From the NCBI RefSeq assembly GCF_013362995.1, contig NZ_JABWDV010000376.1, forward strand, positions 1 through 35,913: a stretch of 35,913 bases of DNA. The letters run 5' to 3'. The notes under the pieces are model-generated. The model saw only the letters and a list, made by a program, of their open reading frames with translations. It did not search any database and had not been told where the DNA came from. Shown piece after piece: positions 14,769 through 24,787 of this stretch (position 1 is its first letter; every line of letters begins with the position of its first letter). Position numbers and translations under genes: made by a program. This DNA comes from Streptomyces sp. TRM64462. GTDB lineage: Bacteria > Actinomycetota > Actinomycetes > Streptomycetales > Streptomycetaceae.

Positions 14769-16135
14769 GGCCGGCAGTACCGCACGAACCGCCGCGCCGC
14801 CTCCGGCACCGCCGCCCAGTGCGTGTGCACGTAACTGGCGTGCACCCCGCCCCGTACGAACCCCTCCACACGACGCTCCGGAACCCGCATCCCCCACGCC
14901 GGCGACGGACCCGCACCCGGCTCCAGCACCGTCCGGTGGAACTCGTGCCCCCGCATCCGCGTCCCGGCCGCCGCCACCGGACTGTCGGTCATCGCCACCG
15001 CGTCCCGGTACCCGAGCGTGAGCCGCTCCGACATCCGCGCGTCCGCGTCCAGCACCCCGCACATCGGCCGCCCGTCCAGCGACCGCGCAAGATACAGCAG
15101 CCCCGCACACTCCGCCGCCACGGGCGCCCCCGACCGCGCCAGCGCGGCAACGGCCTCCCGCAACGCCTCATTCGCGGACAACTCCGGCGCATACACCTCG
15201 GGAAACCCACCCCCGATCACCAAACCGCCGGTGCCCTCCGGAAGTTTCTCGTCCCGCAACGGATCGAACGCCACAACCTCAGCCCCCGCCGCCCGCAGCA
15301 ATTCGGCATGCTCCGCATACGAGAACGTGAACGCGGGGCCCCCAGCGACGGCAACGACGGGACGGGCGCCTTCGCGGTCGGAACCCCCGGCGGGCACCCG
15401 CTCCGCCACCTCGGCCGACCACGGCTCCACGTCCAGCGGCGGCGCCGACCGCGCCAACGCCAGCAGCGCCTCCAGATCGCACCCCTCCCGCACCCGCGCC
15501 CCCTGCGCCCGCACGGCGTCCACGGCCTCCGCCCGCCGCTCCGCCACCGGCACCAACCCCAGATGCCGCGACGGCGTCGCCACGGCCGCCGCCCGCCGCA
15601 GCACCCCCAGCACCGGCACCCCCGACCCGTCCAACGCCTCCCGCAGCAGCGCCTCGTGCCGATCGGTCGCGACCTTGTTGAGGATCACCCCGCCGATCCG
15701 CACCTCCGGATCCCACGACGCGAACCCGTGCACCAGCGCCGCCACCGACCGCGACTGCGACGACGCGTCGACGACCAGCACCACCGGCGCCTTCAGCAAC
15801 TTCGCCACCTGCGCCGTCGACGCCAGCTCACCCCGGTCGGCAGCGCCGTCGAACAGCCCCATCACACCCTCGACGACCGCCAGGTCACACCCCAGCGCGC
15901 CATGCGCGAACAGCGGCGCCACCAGCTCCGTACCGCACATGAACGCGTCGAGGTTCCGCCCGGGCCTGCCGGTCGCCAGCGCGTGGTAGCCCGGATCGAT
16001 GTAGTCCGGGCCCACCTTGTGCGGCGACACGGCGAGACCACGCTCCGCGAACGCGGCCATCAGCCCGGTCGCGACCGTGGTCTTGCCCGCGCCCGACGAC
16101 GGCGCGGCGATGACGAGACGCGGAACCCCTACCAC
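14765..16135 (-). CDS. cobB: cobyrinate a,c-diamide synthase CobB
   Basis: 456 aa, GTG start, overlapping cobO by seven bases with GGGG upstream as a weak ribosome site. It has an N-terminal ATPase with P-loop APSSGAGKTT (11-20) and VGPDYIDPGYH (41-51). The C-terminal class I glutamine amidotransferase has nucleophile C343 in AAECAGLLYL and histidine in SYVHTHW (434-440). It uses glutamine and ATP to amidate the a and c carboxylates of (hydrogeno)cobyrinate. It is full length with all key residues. Confidence 0.95.
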   Translation of the reverse strand: MVGVPRLVIAAPSSGAGKTTVATGLMAAFAERGLAVSPHKVGPDYIDPGYHALATGRPGRNLDAFMCGTELVAPLFAHGALGCDLAVVEGVMGLFDGAADRGELASTAQVAKLLKAPVVLVVDASSQSRSVAALVHGFASWDPEVRIGGVILNKVATDRHEALLREALDGSGVPVLGVLRRAAAVATPSRHLGLVPVAERRAEAVDAVRAQGARVREGCDLEALLALARSAPPLDVEPWSAEVAERVPAGGSDREGARPVVAVAGGPAFTFSYAEHAELLRAAGAEVVAFDPLRDEKLPEGTGGLVIGGGFPEVYAPELSANEALREAVAALARSGAPVAAECAGLLYLARSLDGRPMCGVLDADARMSERLTLGYRDAVAMTDSPVAAAGTRMRGHEFHRTVLEPGAGPSPAWGMRVPERRVEGFVRGGVHASYVHTHWAAVPEAARRFVRYCRP

Positions 16136-16737
16136 TCGATACCCCGCTGGCCCTTCTGACCCGCGTCCATCGGGTGCTTCACCTTCGACATGTCCGTGAC
16201 GAGATCCGCGAAGTCCACCAGCTCCTGCGGCGCGTTACGCCCGGTGATCACCACATGCTGCTGCCCCGGCCGGTTCCGCAGCACCTCGACCACCTCGGCC
16301 GTGTCCACCCACCCCCAGTGCAGCAGGTAGGCGAACTCGTCCAGCACATAGAACCGGTACGTCTCGGCCGCCAGGTCCCGCTTGACCTGCTCCCAGCCCT
16401 CCCGGGCCTTCTCCTCGTGCGACGGCTCGCCGTCCTTGGGGTCGCGCTGGATCCACGACCAGCCCTCACCCATCTTGTTCCAGGTGACGGTCCCGCCCTT
16501 GCCGGTCTCGCCGAGCGCCTTCAGCGCGTTCTCCTCGCCGACCCTCCACTTCGCCGACTTCACGAACTGGAACACCCCGACGGGCCAGCCCTGGTTCCAG
16601 GCGCGCAGCGCCATCCCGAACGCGGCCGTCGACTTCCCCTTGCCCACGCCCGTGTGCACCATCACCAGCGGCCGGTTACGGCGCTGGCGGGTGGTGAGCC
16701 CGTCGTTCGGCACGACGGTCGGCTGTCCCTGCGGCAC
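16129..16737 (-). CDS. cobO: cob(I)yrinic acid a,c-diamide adenosyltransferase CobO
   Basis: 202 aa. The GTG start shares its G with the TAG stop of the chelatase gene (TAGTG), a tight translational coupling. It has the P-loop GVGKGKST (30-37) of the CobA/CobO/BtuR family. VLDEFAYLLHWGWVD contains the Walker B region, and TGRNAPQELVDFADLVTDM is the conserved C-terminal block. It attaches the 5'-deoxyadenosyl group of ATP to Co(I) corrinoids. It sits between metal insertion and CobB/CobQ amidation functions. Confidence 0.95.
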   Translation of the reverse strand: MPQGQPTVVPNDGLTTRQRRNRPLVMVHTGVGKGKSTAAFGMALRAWNQGWPVGVFQFVKSAKWRVGEENALKALGETGKGGTVTWNKMGEGWSWIQRDPKDGEPSHEEKAREGWEQVKRDLAAETYRFYVLDEFAYLLHWGWVDTAEVVEVLRNRPGQQHVVITGRNAPQELVDFADLVTDMSKVKHPMDAGQKGQRGIEW

Positions 16738-18779
16738 TATGCGGCCCTCCTCGAAATACCCGTTGTACGAACATCCTTGACGACCCCGGCGATCGCGTCC
16801 GCCCGCAGCTCGTCCAGCGTGACGGCGGTCCCGCCCAGATTCCGCGCCAGCTCGGCGGCGAGCCCCAGCCGCACCGGCCCGGTCTCGCAGTCCACCACGA
16901 CCGACGCGGTCCCGTCGGCGGCGTGCAGCCCGGCGGCCCGCGCGGCCGTCCTCAGCGGCTCCACGCCCCCCGTCGCCCGCCCGTCCGTCACGACGACCAG
17001 CAACGGCCGCCGCGCCGGATCCCGCAGCCGCTCCACGCGCAGCACATCGTGCGCCTTCAGCAGCCCGGCCGACAGAGGCGTACGCCCCCCGGTCGGCAAC
17101 CGCTCCAGCCGCGCCGCCGCCGCGTCCACCGACGACGTCGGCGGCAGCACCAGCTCCGCGCCCCGCCCCCGGAACGTCACCAGACCCACCTTGTCCCGCC
17201 GCTGGTACGCGTCGAGCAGCAGCGACAGCACGGCGCCCTTCACCGCGGCCATGCGCCGCCGGGCCGCCATCGAACCGGACGCGTCCACCACGAACAGCAC
17301 CAGGTTGCCCTCGCGCCCCTCCCGCACCGCCTGGCGCAGATCGTCGCGGCGTACGACGAGCCCCGGGCCCGACCGGCCGCGCGCCCGCTGATGCGGGGCC
17401 GCCGCCTGCACGGTCGCCGCCAGGTGCAGCTTCGTGAGGGCGCCCCGCGGGCGGCGCGCCCCGGTCGTCCGGCCGTGCTCGGTACGCGCCCGGGAGCGGC
17501 GCCCGGCGGCACCGTCACCGAGCCCCGGGACGGTCAGCGCCTTCGTACGGAACGGCTCGGCGGCGTTGACCGGAGCCTGCTCCCGGGCGGGGCCGCCCGC
17601 ACCGGGCGACGGCGCCGCCTCGGGCTCGGGCTGCTCCCCGGCCGGCTCCGTACTACCGGCACCACCCGCGTCGGGCCCCTGCGACTGCGGCGGAATGCCA
17701 CCGCCGCCGTCCGGGCCGCCACCGTTGTCGTCCGGACCCTGCGGGTCGGGCTCCGGATCGTCGTCGCCCCCGAACTCCTCCAGCGTCTGGTCCAGTTTGT
17801 CCTGATCGAGGCCGGGCGCATCGAAAGGATTCCGCCGCCGCCGGTGCGGCAGCGCCAACAGCGCCGCCTGCCGCACGTCGTCCACGGTCACATCCGTACG
17901 CCCCGCCCACGCGGCCAGCGCCGTCGCCGTCCGGGCCATCACGATGTCCGCGCGCATACCGTCCACCTCGAACGCCGCGCACGTCGCCGCGATCTGGCGC
18001 AGCGCGTCGTCCCCGAGCACCACCTGCGGCAGCAGCGCCCGCGCGGCCACGATCCGCTCACGCAGCGCGGCCTCCTCGCCCGCCCAGCGCGCCGCGAAGC
18101 CGGCCGGGTCGTCGTCGTACGCGAGCCTGCGCCGCACCACCTCGACCCGCTGCTCCGGGTCCCGCGAGGCGGCGACCTCCACGGTGAGCCCGAACCGGTC
18201 GAGCAGCTGCGGCCGCAGCTCACCCTCCTCGGGATTCATGGTCCCGACGAGCAGAAAGCGCGCGGCATGCCGCACGGACACACCTTCACGCTCGACGTGG
18301 GAGGCGCCCATCGCGGCGGCGTCGAGCAGCAGGTCAACGAGGTGGTCGTGCAGCAGATTGACCTCGTCGACGTACAGAATCCCCCGGTGCGCCTGCGCCA
18401 GCAGCCCCGGCTCGAACGCCTTCACGCCCTCGGACAGCGCCCGCTCGATGTCCAGCGCCCCGACGAGCCGATCCTCGGAGGCCCCGACGGGCAGCTCGAC
18501 CAGTCGCGTCGGACGCGAGGTGCCCGCTCCCGGTTCGTGCGGCCCGTCAGGGCACTCTGGGTCGGACGCCGAGGGCGCGCACGAGAAGCGGCAGCCCGGG
18601 ATGACGTCCATCGCGGGCAGCAGGGCCGTCAACCCGCGCACGACCGTCGATTTGGCGGTCCCTTTCTCGCCTCGGACGAGCACACCGCCGATCTGCGGCG
18701 CGACCGCGTTGAGCAGCAGACTCAGCCGCATGTCGTCCATGCCGACGACAGCCGTGAACGGGTAGGGAACCGAGGCCAT
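16737..18779 (-). CDS. putative cobaltochelatase, fused ChlI-ChlD type
   Basis: 680 aa from an ATG with AAAGGGG upstream. The N-terminal AAA+ domain resembles ChlI/BchI: Walker [10 protein letters not shown] (37-45), [10 protein letters not shown] as Walker B and [20 protein letters not shown] as sensor. A central acidic, Pro/Gly-rich linker runs about 365-425. The C-terminal von Willebrand A domain has a MIDAS made by DASGS (499-503), T567 and D599. This ChlI-ChlD fusion is the actinobacterial partner of the large chelatase subunit CobN, which is not in the window. Its place before cobO argues for cobalt rather than magnesium. A CRISPR-like element lies in the 175-base gap upstream, after cobQ. 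Confidence 0.9.
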   Translation of the reverse strand: MASVPYPFTAVVGMDDMRLSLLLNAVAPQIGGVLVRGEKGTAKSTVVRGLTALLPAMDVIPGCRFSCAPSASDPECPDGPHEPGAGTSRPTRLVELPVGASEDRLVGALDIERALSEGVKAFEPGLLAQAHRGILYVDEVNLLHDHLVDLLLDAAAMGASHVEREGVSVRHAARFLLVGTMNPEEGELRPQLLDRFGLTVEVAASRDPEQRVEVVRRRLAYDDDPAGFAARWAGEEAALRERIVAARALLPQVVLGDDALRQIAATCAAFEVDGMRADIVMARTATALAAWAGRTDVTVDDVRQAALLALPHRRRRNPFDAPGLDQDKLDQTLEEFGGDDDPEPDPQGPDDNGGGPDGGGGIPPQSQGPDAGGAGSTEPAGEQPEPEAAPSPGAGGPAREQAPVNAAEPFRTKALTVPGLGDGAAGRRSRARTEHGRTTGARRPRGALTKLHLAATVQAAAPHQRARGRSGPGLVVRRDDLRQAVREGREGNLVLFVVDASGSMAARRRMAAVKGAVLSLLLDAYQRRDKVGLVTFRGRGAELVLPPTSSVDAAAARLERLPTGGRTPLSAGLLKAHDVLRVERLRDPARRPLLVVVTDGRATGGVEPLRTAARAAGLHAADGTASVVVDCETGPVRLGLAAELARNLGGTAVTLDELRADAIAGVVKDVRTTGISRRAA

Positions 18780-18853
18780 TAACGGATACCCCTTTCGAGG
18801 GAACTGCTGCGAGTGGGTACGTTTACACGGTCGCGACGAGCCACGATGGTCCC

Positions 18854-18943
18854 GTGGTCCCCGCCTTCGCGGGGGTGGTCCCGGCACTGCGAAGTCGACT
18901 GCCGTACGGGCTCTGTGGTCCCCGCGTGCGCGGGGGTGGTCCC
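18854..18943 (+). CRISPR. mini CRISPR-like element: two 29-base repeats, one 32-base spacer
   Basis: Repeat 1 is 18854-18882 and repeat 2 is 18915-18943, each 29 bases and identical at 27 positions. The two differences fall in the four-base loop of the hairpin CCCCGC-N4-GCGGGG. Both begin GTGGTCCCC and end GGTGGTCCC. The spacer, 18883-18914, is 32 bases. These lengths and the stem are those of type I-E arrays, read on the plus strand. GATGGTCCC directly before repeat 1 and GCCGGGGGTGCTC after repeat 2 look like remnants of further repeats. No cas genes are in the window. It lies between cobQ and the chelatase gene, opposite to their transcription. Confidence 0.75.
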
Positions 18944-18954
18944 GCCGGGGGTGC

Positions 18955-20463
18955 TCACGGCGCCCCCGGTGCGACGAACGGCAGCCCGCCCGGCGGGCCC
19001 GACTCGATGAGCTTCCACAGCGCGTCCGTGTCCGCGTGCTGCTCGATCAGGTCGCCCAGCCGGTCCAGCTGCTCCTCCCGCAGCGCGGCGAACGACGTGT
19101 CGGGCGCCGGGACGAACCGCCGCCCGGCGGCGCGGGCCACCTCCCGCAGGAACGCCCGCCGGAACCCGTCGCTCTCCAGCGACCCGTGCCAGTGCGTGCC
19201 CCACACCGCGCCGACGCGGCAGCCGTCCAGGAACGGCTCCCCGCCCCGTACGTCCGCGACGCCGTGGTGGATCTCGTACCCGTCCACGGGCTCGCCCAGA
19301 GCCTCACCGGACGGCCGCGCCAACGTCTTCTCGGCCGCGAACCGCACCCGCACCGGCAGCAGCCCCAGCGCCTCGACCTCCCCCGCCCGGGACTCGACCT
19401 CGTCCTCGATCCGCTCGCCCAGCGCCTGGAACCCGCCGCAGATGCCCAGCACCGGCCGCCCTTCGGCGGCGCGCCGCGCCAGCGCCTCCGCCAGCCCCCG
19501 CTCCCGCAGCCACGCCAGGGCCTTCACCGTGCCGCGCGTACCCGGTACGACCACCAGGTCGGCGTCGGCCAGCTCCTCCGGCCGGTCCACGAACCGCACC
19601 ACGACCCCCGGTTCGGCGGCCAGCGCGTCCACGTCCGTGAAGTTCGACATCAGCGGCACGGCGCACACCGCGACCCGCAGGACGTCCTCACCCACCGGCG
19701 GGGCGACGACCGACTCCCGCACCGCGCCCCGCAAGGACACCCTCAGCCCGTCCTCCTCGTCGATGCCGAGCCCGTGCGCGTACGGCAGCACCCCGAAGGT
19801 CCGACGGCCCGTCAGGTCGTACAGCATGTCGAGTCCGGGCTCCAGCAGCGTCACGTCGCCCCGGAACTTGTTGACGAGATAGCCCGCCACCAGCTCCTGG
19901 TCCTCCGCCGCCAGCAGCGCCGTCGTGCCGAAGAACTGCGCGAACACCCCGCCCCGGTCGATGTCCCCGACCACGAGCACCGGGAAGCGCGCGGCCCGCG
20001 CGATGCCCATGTTGACGATGTCGTTGCGCCGCAGATTGATCTCGGCGGGGCTTCCGGCGCCCTCGCAGACCACCGCGTCGTGCGTGGCCCGCAGCTCCTC
20101 CAGGCACTCCACGACGGTGCCGAGCAGCGCCTGCTGCCGCCCGCCGTGGTAGCCGCGCGCGCTCAGCTCGCCCACGGGCTTGCCCATCAGCACGACCTGG
20201 CTGGTCCGGTCGCTGCCCGGCTTCAGCAGCACCGGGTTCATCAGCGCGGTCGGCTCGACGCGGGCGGCCTGCGCCTGCATGGCCTGCGCCCGCCCGATCT
20301 CGGCGCCCTCGCGCGTCACGAACGAGTTCAGGGACATGTTCTGCCCCTTGAACGGCGCGACCTTCACGCCCTGCCGTACCAGCCACCGGCAGATGCCGGC
20401 CGTCACGACGCTCTTGCCCGCGTCGGATGTGGTCCCCGCGACGAGCAGCCCCCCGCCCCTCAT
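18955..20463 (-). CDS. cobQ: cobyric acid synthase CobQ
   Basis: 502 aa, ATG overlapping the cobD stop as ATGA. The N-terminal synthetase has P-loop GTTSDAGKS (10-18), [14 protein letters not shown] (37-50) and [11 protein letters not shown]. The C-terminal amidotransferase has C342 in [12 protein letters not shown] and histidines in GYEIHHGV and WGTHWHGS. It amidates the b, d, e and g side chains of adenosylcobyrinate diamide to give adenosylcobyric acid. Length is typical and all key residues are present. The stop codon lies 11 bases from the CRISPR-like repeat. Confidence 0.96.
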   Translation of the reverse strand: MRGGGLLVAGTTSDAGKSVVTAGICRWLVRQGVKVAPFKGQNMSLNSFVTREGAEIGRAQAMQAQAARVEPTALMNPVLLKPGSDRTSQVVLMGKPVGELSARGYHGGRQQALLGTVVECLEELRATHDAVVCEGAGSPAEINLRRNDIVNMGIARAARFPVLVVGDIDRGGVFAQFFGTTALLAAEDQELVAGYLVNKFRGDVTLLEPGLDMLYDLTGRRTFGVLPYAHGLGIDEEDGLRVSLRGAVRESVVAPPVGEDVLRVAVCAVPLMSNFTDVDALAAEPGVVVRFVDRPEELADADLVVVPGTRGTVKALAWLRERGLAEALARRAAEGRPVLGICGGFQALGERIEDEVESRAGEVEALGLLPVRVRFAAEKTLARPSGEALGEPVDGYEIHHGVADVRGGEPFLDGCRVGAVWGTHWHGSLESDGFRRAFLREVARAAGRRFVPAPDTSFAALREEQLDRLGDLIEQHADTDALWKLIESGPPGGLPFVAPGAP

Positions 20464-21419
20464 GCACGCCTCCGCTTCATGGCCCCGTACAGGAGCCTCC
20501 CGCCCACGCAGGCGGCCAGCGCCAGCCCGCTCACCCGGCGCGACAGCCGCACCGCCCGTTCGATGTCCGCCACCTCGACGGCCCGCCCCTCTCCGTTCAG
20601 GACCGGCCGGTGCTCGACCCGGCCCCCGTACGAGAGGGTGCCCCCGAGCCGTACGCCCAAGGCCCCGGCGAACGCCGCCTCCACCTGCCCGGCGTTGGGG
20701 CTCGGGTGCTTGCCCGCGTCGTTCCTCCAGGCCCGTACGGCTCCGCGCCGGTCACCGCCCGCGAGCACCGCGAGCCCGGCCGTGAGCCGCGCGCCGGGCC
20801 AGCCCGCCACGTCGTCGAGCCGCGCCGACGCCCAGCCGAACCGCCGGTACCGCGCGGACCTGTGCCCGACCATGGCGTCCAGGGTGTTGACGGCCCGGAA
20901 CGCGACAAGACCCGGCACGCCCGCGGCCGCGCCCCACACCAGGGCGCCCACGACCGCGTCGGACGTGTTCTCGGCGACGGACTCCACGACGGCCCGCGCG
21001 ATCCCGGGCCCGTCCAGGGACTGCGGGTCGCGCCCGCACAGATGCGGCAGCCGCTCCCGCGCCACGTCCAGGTCGCCGGCGGCCAACGCCCCGCCGATCG
21101 CCCGTGCCTCACGCCCCAGGGACGTGCCTCCGACGACGGCCCACACCGTGGCGGCGGTCAACGCGACGGACGCCGCGCCCCGGCCCCGTACGGCACGCGC
21201 GGCGAGCGCGGCAGCGGCCGCGGCGCCACCGGCGCACACGGCGGTGTGAAGCGCGCCCCAAGCGCGGTGGTCGCGCCACAACGCGCCCTCCACGGCACCG
21301 GCGGCCCGTCCGAAGGCGGCCACGGGATGACCCCGACGGGGATCGCCGAGCAGCAGATCACCGAGCAGCCCGGCGGTGGCGCCGTACGCGAACACGACTT
21401 CGCTACGCACAGCAGGCAT
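20460..21419 (-). CDS. cobD: adenosylcobinamide-phosphate synthase CobD (CbiB)
   Basis: 319 aa integral membrane protein that joins adenosylcobyric acid to aminopropanol phosphate. The family blocks [65 protein letters not shown] and [23 protein letters not shown] are intact, with Ala-rich hydrophobic segments between them. It is the first gene after the cobalamin riboswitch, with about 120 bases of leader. No strong ribosome site precedes the ATG at 21419, so a nearby alternative start is possible. Confidence 0.94.
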   Translation of the reverse strand: MPAVRSEVVFAYGATAGLLGDLLLGDPRRGHPVAAFGRAAGAVEGALWRDHRAWGALHTAVCAGGAAAAAALAARAVRGRGAASVALTAATVWAVVGGTSLGREARAIGGALAAGDLDVARERLPHLCGRDPQSLDGPGIARAVVESVAENTSDAVVGALVWGAAAGVPGLVAFRAVNTLDAMVGHRSARYRRFGWASARLDDVAGWPGARLTAGLAVLAGGDRRGAVRAWRNDAGKHPSPNAGQVEAAFAGALGVRLGGTLSYGGRVEHRPVLNGEGRAVEVADIERAVRLSRRVSGLALAACVGGRLLYGAMKRRRA

Positions 21420-21538
21420 CGGCTCAGCAGCCCGTCACACCTACCGGACCACGGGAACGTCTTGGCGTACGGGAAGAAAGGCAGCCGGGCATGGCGCAAT
21501 GTCCTCACTCAGGGTCCGCGCCCTGGCTCGACGTGACC

Positions 21539-21644
21539 GGCGGCGAGAGTTCCTGGCTCCCGGGCCCCGCCGCACCTCGTGCGCGTGACCTGGTGACAGT
21601 GGCGGGACCGCGCCGGAATCGCACCGGCTTCCTCTCCTGCCGCC
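21539..21644 (-). promoter_or_regulatory. cobalamin riboswitch
   Basis: Read on the minus strand, the element starts with GGCGGC (pairing with GCCGCC at 21539-21544). It then carries GAAGCCGGTGCGATTCC, the B12-box-like GCGGTCCCGCCACTGTCACC, and further on GGGAGCCAGGAACTCTC, the conserved pieces of the cobalamin aptamer in order. It lies about 120 bases upstream of cobD and should switch off cobD-cobQ-chelatase-cobO-cobB when adenosylcobalamin is abundant. A CAGGG/CCCTG hairpin at 21510-21525 could be part of the expression platform. Confidence 0.92.
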
Positions 21645-21659
21645 GTAACTGGCCCGGGA

Positions 21660-21689
21660 AGTCCACCACGGCCCGCGAAGGCCCGTCAA
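21660..21689 (-). promoter_or_regulatory. promoter of the cobalamin operon
   Basis: On the minus strand TTGACG (21689-21684), an 18-base spacer and TGGACT (21665-21660) precede the riboswitch. The predicted start near 21653 is just before the aptamer's first stem, which supports the call. Confidence 0.6.
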
Positions 21690-21739
21690 CTCACTCTTGA
21701 CCTGCGACGGAGCAGTGTGCCGAGCCCCACAGACACCGA

Positions 21740-21775
21740 CTGGGCCGACCGTACCGGAAGGTACGGCCGGCCCAG
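21740..21775 (-). terminator. terminator of the pitH2 operon
   Basis: A 16-pair stem with one mismatch (21740-21755 with 21760-21775) is closed by a GGAA tetraloop, 18 bases past the stop codon of the small membrane protein. It separates the phosphate genes from the cobalamin promoter. Confidence 0.85.
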
Positions 21776-21793
21776 TGGAGGACAGTGGCCCGC

Positions 21794-22015
21794 TCAGGCG
21801 ACGATCAGATAGATCCCGTACGCGATGGCCGCGGCGCACAACGCGAAGCAGGCGTACGCGCCGGTGCGCGCCAGCACGGCGGAGCCGCCCTGCTGCGAGG
21901 CCTGCTCCTGCTTGGAGAGGCCGACCATGCCGAGGGTGAAGAGGGCGACGAGCGCGACGGTGGTGACGAGGCCCACGCCGAAGACGGAGCCGAGAGCTGC
22001 CCAGTCGATTTTCAT
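21794..22015 (-). CDS. small two-helix membrane protein next to pitH2
   Basis: 73 aa with two hydrophobic helices, about 6-33 and 49-72, joined by a polar loop (SKQEQASQQGG). It has no signal peptidase site. It starts 18 bases after pitH2, with GGAAAG upstream, and ends before a strong terminator, so it is the second gene of the Pit unit. No function is known to me. Position suggests an accessory or regulatory subunit of the low-affinity phosphate transporter; two cysteines lie in helix 2 (CFALC). Confidence 0.82.
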   Translation of the reverse strand: MKIDWAALGSVFGVGLVTTVALVALFTLGMVGLSKQEQASQQGGSAVLARTGAYACFALCAAAIAYGIYLIVA

Positions 22016-22033
22016 GGTGATGCCGTTCTTTCC

Positions 22034-23311
<1,278 letters not shown>

Positions 23312-23347
23312 TTACCCAGGCAATCGTTCGACGTCAGTAGCTCGCTG

Positions 23348-23380
23348 AACGTAGGCAACCTGGGTGAACGGAAGGTGAAC
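23348..23380 (-). promoter_or_regulatory. PHO box and promoter of pitH2
   Basis: On the minus strand GTTCACC occurs at 23380-23374 and again at 23369-23363, an exact 11-base period, followed by a degenerate third unit. This is the direct-repeat PHO box bound by PhoP. TACGTT at 23353-23348 fits as the -10, which places the box over the -35 region, as expected for a response-regulator site. Confidence 0.85.
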
Positions 23381-23570
23381 TGGGTCCGTCGTCACGGTGT
23401 CTCCAACCGCGCCCACCCCGTTCCGGTTACGCCCAGCCCTTGTCCCAGGGCCCCACCATCCCCCGAACGAGATCCTCCTCACCCCGCCCGGATCATCCGC
23501 ACGGCGGGAGCGTCACCCGGGGGTCGGCTGTTGGCTGGCAGGCCCGTGGGGGCCGGTCGACACTGGAACG

Positions 23571-24698
23571 GTGCGCACGGCTACAGCGGCGGCAACCGCC
23601 GTCACCACCGTCCTGGGTCTCGGCGCGGCCGCCGTCGCCGCGGGCCGCTACGCCAGCGACGCCGCGCTGAAGCCGCGCCCCGGCCGCCCCCTCCCCGGGG
23701 AGCCGCGCCTCACCGTGCACGCCACGGGCCCCGGCCGCGTCACCCTCACCCGCGGCCTCACCTCCCTCCGCCCCGGCGTGTACGGACTGGAGGGCCCCGG
23801 CGTCCACGCGGTGGTCGGCCCGGTGCTCGACGGGGTGCCGCACGCCCCGGACACCGTCGTACGGCGCCTGGAACGCGTCCACCACGGCATCCTCGACGCC
23901 GGCAGCCGCGTCCGCCTCACTCCGCAGCTGTACACCGGAACCCCCGCCTCCGCGCTCGGCCTCGCCCACGAGGACCTGGACGTGCCCGGCGAGCTCGGCA
24001 CCCTCCCCGCCTGGCACGTGCCCGGCGCCCGCACCACCTGGGTGATCACCGTCCACGGCATCGGCACCACCCGGGAGCACGCGCTGAACGTGCTGGGCTT
24101 CCTCGCCGAGAACCGGCTCCCCGTCCTCGACATCAACTACCGCGGCGACCCCGGCGCCCCGCGCCCCGCCGACGGCCTGAGCCACCTCGGCGACTCCGAG
24201 TGGCGGGACCTCGACGCCGCCGTGCGGCACGCCGTCCGGCACGGCGCCCGGCGCGTCATCCTGTACGGCTGGTCCACCGGCGCGGCCATGGCCCTGCACG
24301 CCGCCGCGCACAGCGGGCTGCGGGACCGTATCGCCGGCCTGGTCCTGGACTCGCCGGTCCTCGACTGGGAGGCCACCCTCCGCTCCCTGGCCACGGCCCG
24401 CCGCGTCCCGTCCTCCCTGCTGCCACTGGCCGTACGGGCCGCGCAGGGCAGGACCGGCCTGCACGGCGACCGGCTCCGCGAGGCCGCTGACCCGGAGGCC
24501 CTGCGCGTCCCCACACTGGTCTTCCACGGCCCCGACGACCGCATCGCCCCCTGGGCCCCGTCCCGCGCCCTCGCCGCCCGCCGCCCCGGCCTCGTCACGC
24601 TCCACACCGTCCGGCACGCCCCGCACGCCGCCATGTGGAACGCCGACCCGGACCGCTACGAGGAGGCGCTGCGCCGCTTCCTCACCGCCCTCGTCTGA
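23571..24698 (+). CDS. alpha/beta hydrolase with N-terminal signal anchor
   Basis: 375 aa from the GTG at 23571. Upstream codons are open but without a membrane start, whereas here a hydrophobic helix (8-25) follows at once. Residues 155-375 form the hydrolase fold: oxyanion loop HGIGTTRE (162-169), nucleophile elbow GWSTG with S235, acid D322/D323 in FHGPDDRI and H352 in HAPHAAMW. The 120-residue N-terminal region has no recognised domain. It is probably an esterase, lipase or peptidase-like enzyme anchored at the membrane with the catalytic domain outside. It is divergent from pitH2. Confidence 0.85.
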   Translation: MRTATAAATAVTTVLGLGAAAVAAGRYASDAALKPRPGRPLPGEPRLTVHATGPGRVTLTRGLTSLRPGVYGLEGPGVHAVVGPVLDGVPHAPDTVVRRLERVHHGILDAGSRVRLTPQLYTGTPASALGLAHEDLDVPGELGTLPAWHVPGARTTWVITVHGIGTTREHALNVLGFLAENRLPVLDINYRGDPGAPRPADGLSHLGDSEWRDLDAAVRHAVRHGARRVILYGWSTGAAMALHAAAHSGLRDRIAGLVLDSPVLDWEATLRSLATARRVPSSLLPLAVRAAQGRTGLHGDRLREAADPEALRVPTLVFHGPDDRIAPWAPSRALAARRPGLVTLHTVRHAPHAAMWNADPDRYEEALRRFLTALV

Positions 24699-24751
24699 CC
24701 CGGCCGGCACCTCCTTCCTGGCGCTTCGTCAGAGCGACCACGTCATTCCGT

Positions 24752-24781
24752 TTGGGCTTTCGGGCCGTCAGCGGGAAGACT
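24752..24781 (+). promoter_or_regulatory. possible promoter for a leaderless mRNA
   Basis: TTGGGC (24752-24757), 18 bases, then AAGACT (24776-24781), with six bases to the GTG at 24788 and no ribosome site. Transcription would begin at or next to the start codon. Confidence 0.4.
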
Positions 24782-24787
24782 GCCCCC

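Noticed and set aside
18780..18853. Second cobalamin riboswitch before the chelatase gene
   Set aside because: No B12-box or aptamer stems are visible in the gap. The chelatase gene is more likely reached from the cobD promoter.
18779..19204. Minus-strand frame reading through the CRISPR-like repeats ([18 protein letters not shown])
   Set aside because: These peptides are the well-known artefact of translating type I-E repeats; the upstream part is out of frame within cobQ.
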